From Maritimibacter sp. REDSEA-S28_B5 (GTDB taxonomy: Bacteria > Pseudomonadota > Alphaproteobacteria > Rhodobacterales > Rhodobacteraceae), in NCBI GenBank assembly GCA_001626765.1, contig LUOO01000018.1, forward strand, positions 1 to 33,768: 33,768 nucleotides of DNA, read 5' to 3'. The notes under the pieces are model-generated. The model saw only the letters and a program-made list of their open reading frames with translations. It did no database searches and was not told the DNA's origin. A program made the translations under genes and the position numbers. Positions 33,204-33,768 of this stretch are shown in pieces. Positions within the stretch are counted from its first letter, which is position 1. The number at the start of each line of letters is the position of its first letter.

Positions 33204-33768
33204 TTGAGGTTCTCTTTCAGATGTTTGGTGAGCGCCTGCACCTTGGCCGTGCGGTGCAGGTCCACATGGGTGACGAGCCAGAGGTGGGCTTGCCATTCCG
33301 GGCGCGGCGGCAGGATCTGCACGAAATCCGGATCGACCTGATCCACCGGCGAGAAGCCCAGACCCATGCCCGAGCGCAGCGCATGGTGCATCGAACGGTC
33401 CTCGCTCGCGCGGAATACCACCCGCTCGCGCGGGATGTTCTCGGCGATCCAGCGCAGGCCGGGCGCACGGGCGTTCTCGGCATCCGGGCCGATGAAGTCA
33501 TGTTCGGCCAGCGTGTCCTCTGTCGGCATCCCGCGCCGGTCGATATAGGATTGCGCGGCATAGAGAAGGGTGGTGCAGACCGCCCCCGCGGACAGCTGCA
33601 TTTCCCACAGATCGATCTTCGGATGCTCGACCGGTGTCGACAGGCCATAATATTCGGCAAGGTCGAGACCCGTGCCGCCAATCTGGAAAATTCCGCTGAC
33701 GGTGCCATATTGATGCTGGCTAACCGCGCCGCCCGGCCCGAATTCGGTGCCTCTGAGGACCCCCGAGA
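33194..33768 (-). CDS. LysR-family transcriptional regulator, C-terminal effector domain (partial)
   Basis: The frame is open to the right edge of the window; about 190 C-terminal residues of the protein are visible, ending ALTKHLKENLKCS. The pattern (GAVCTTLLYAAQSYIDRRGMP, then LAEHDFIG, GMGLGFSPVDQV, then LWLVTHVDLHRTAKVQAL) is the second lobe of a LysR substrate-binding domain. The DNA-binding helix-turn-helix would be encoded beyond the edge. The stop overlaps the EamA gene start by 10 nt, so the transporter may be part of the regulator's operon. The ligand is unknown. Confidence 0.85.
   Translation of the reverse strand, partial: SGVLRGTEFGPGGAVSQHQYGTVSGIFQIGGTGLDLAEYYGLSTPVEHPKIDLWEMQLSAGAVCTTLLYAAQSYIDRRGMPTEDTLAEHDFIGPDAENARAPGLRWIAENIPRERVVFRASEDRSMHHALRSGMGLGFSPVDQVDPDFVQILPPRPEWQAHLWLVTHVDLHRTAKVQALTKHLKENLKCS

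Overview
The window is chromosomal DNA from a GC-rich alphaproteobacterium, most likely a Rhodobacteraceae (Roseobacter-group) member. The evidence is strong G/C third-position bias, Era followed by a DUF1491 gene, RbfA-TruB, a serC-serA operon, H-NS/HvrA-type and LuxR-type regulators, and three enzymes of the ethylmalonyl-CoA (EMC) pathway. I see no phage, transposase, integrase, CRISPR array or rRNA. Both ends of the window cut genes: an acyl-CoA dehydrogenase on the left and a LysR regulator on the right.

Layout. 1-0.8 kb: 3' part of a probable methylsuccinyl-CoA dehydrogenase. 1.0-4.7 kb (minus): serA, serC and mobA, with a structured serC leader and a large intercistronic stem-loop. 4.8-7.7 kb (plus): AzlCD amino-acid exporter, then a PPP-type phosphatase translationally coupled to an unknown 265-aa protein. 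7.7-8.5 kb (minus): dapB. 8.6-11.3 kb (plus): rbfA-truB, a DMT transporter and a group III truncated haemoglobin. 11.3-12.8 kb: a GFA-family gene pair divergent from a TetR regulator, with a perfect palindromic operator between them. 12.9-14.8 kb (plus): era, a DUF1491 gene and a Popeye-like membrane cyclic-nucleotide sensor. 14.9-16.3 kb (minus): tRNA-Arg(TCT), a small membrane protein, cytochrome b561 and a DUF4112 protein. 16.4-17.6 kb (minus): a low-GC island holding a two-gene Pycsar-type antiphage module. 17.9-21.9 kb: lepA, a glycine-zipper ORF, an FMN reductase and a secreted GDPD-family phosphodiesterase. 22.1-24.8 kb: a PfkB-family sugar kinase, a small exported protein, a low-molecular-weight phosphatase and a LuxR regulator preceded by a small overlapping gene. 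25.1-30.6 kb: ccr, a PlsB-like acyltransferase, a secreted protein and ecm. 30.8-33.8 kb: an H-NS-family protein, an aldo/keto reductase, an EamA transporter and the C-terminal part of a LysR regulator.

How genes work together. Ccr (crotonyl-CoA carboxylase/reductase), Ecm (ethylmalonyl-CoA mutase) and the partial dehydrogenase at the left edge catalyse steps of one acetyl-CoA assimilation route. They are not in one operon. However, ccr and ecm, about 2.2 kb apart and transcribed divergently, carry nearly the same promoter module: TTGC(A/G)TAA, TTGCGCGG and TAATGCTGCA in the same order. CTGC-N3/4-GCA(G) elements of the kind reported for the polyhydroxybutyrate-responsive regulator PhaR lie beside it. 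This is the best regulatory finding in the window.

The best accessory finding is the Pycsar-type module: a class III nucleotidyl cyclase and a three-helix membrane effector in overlapping reading frames, lower in GC than the flanking genes. The effector is first, and the cyclase starts at TTG with its Shine-Dalgarno site inside the effector's glycine codons. Pycsar itself is known; this locus and its order are what merit checking.
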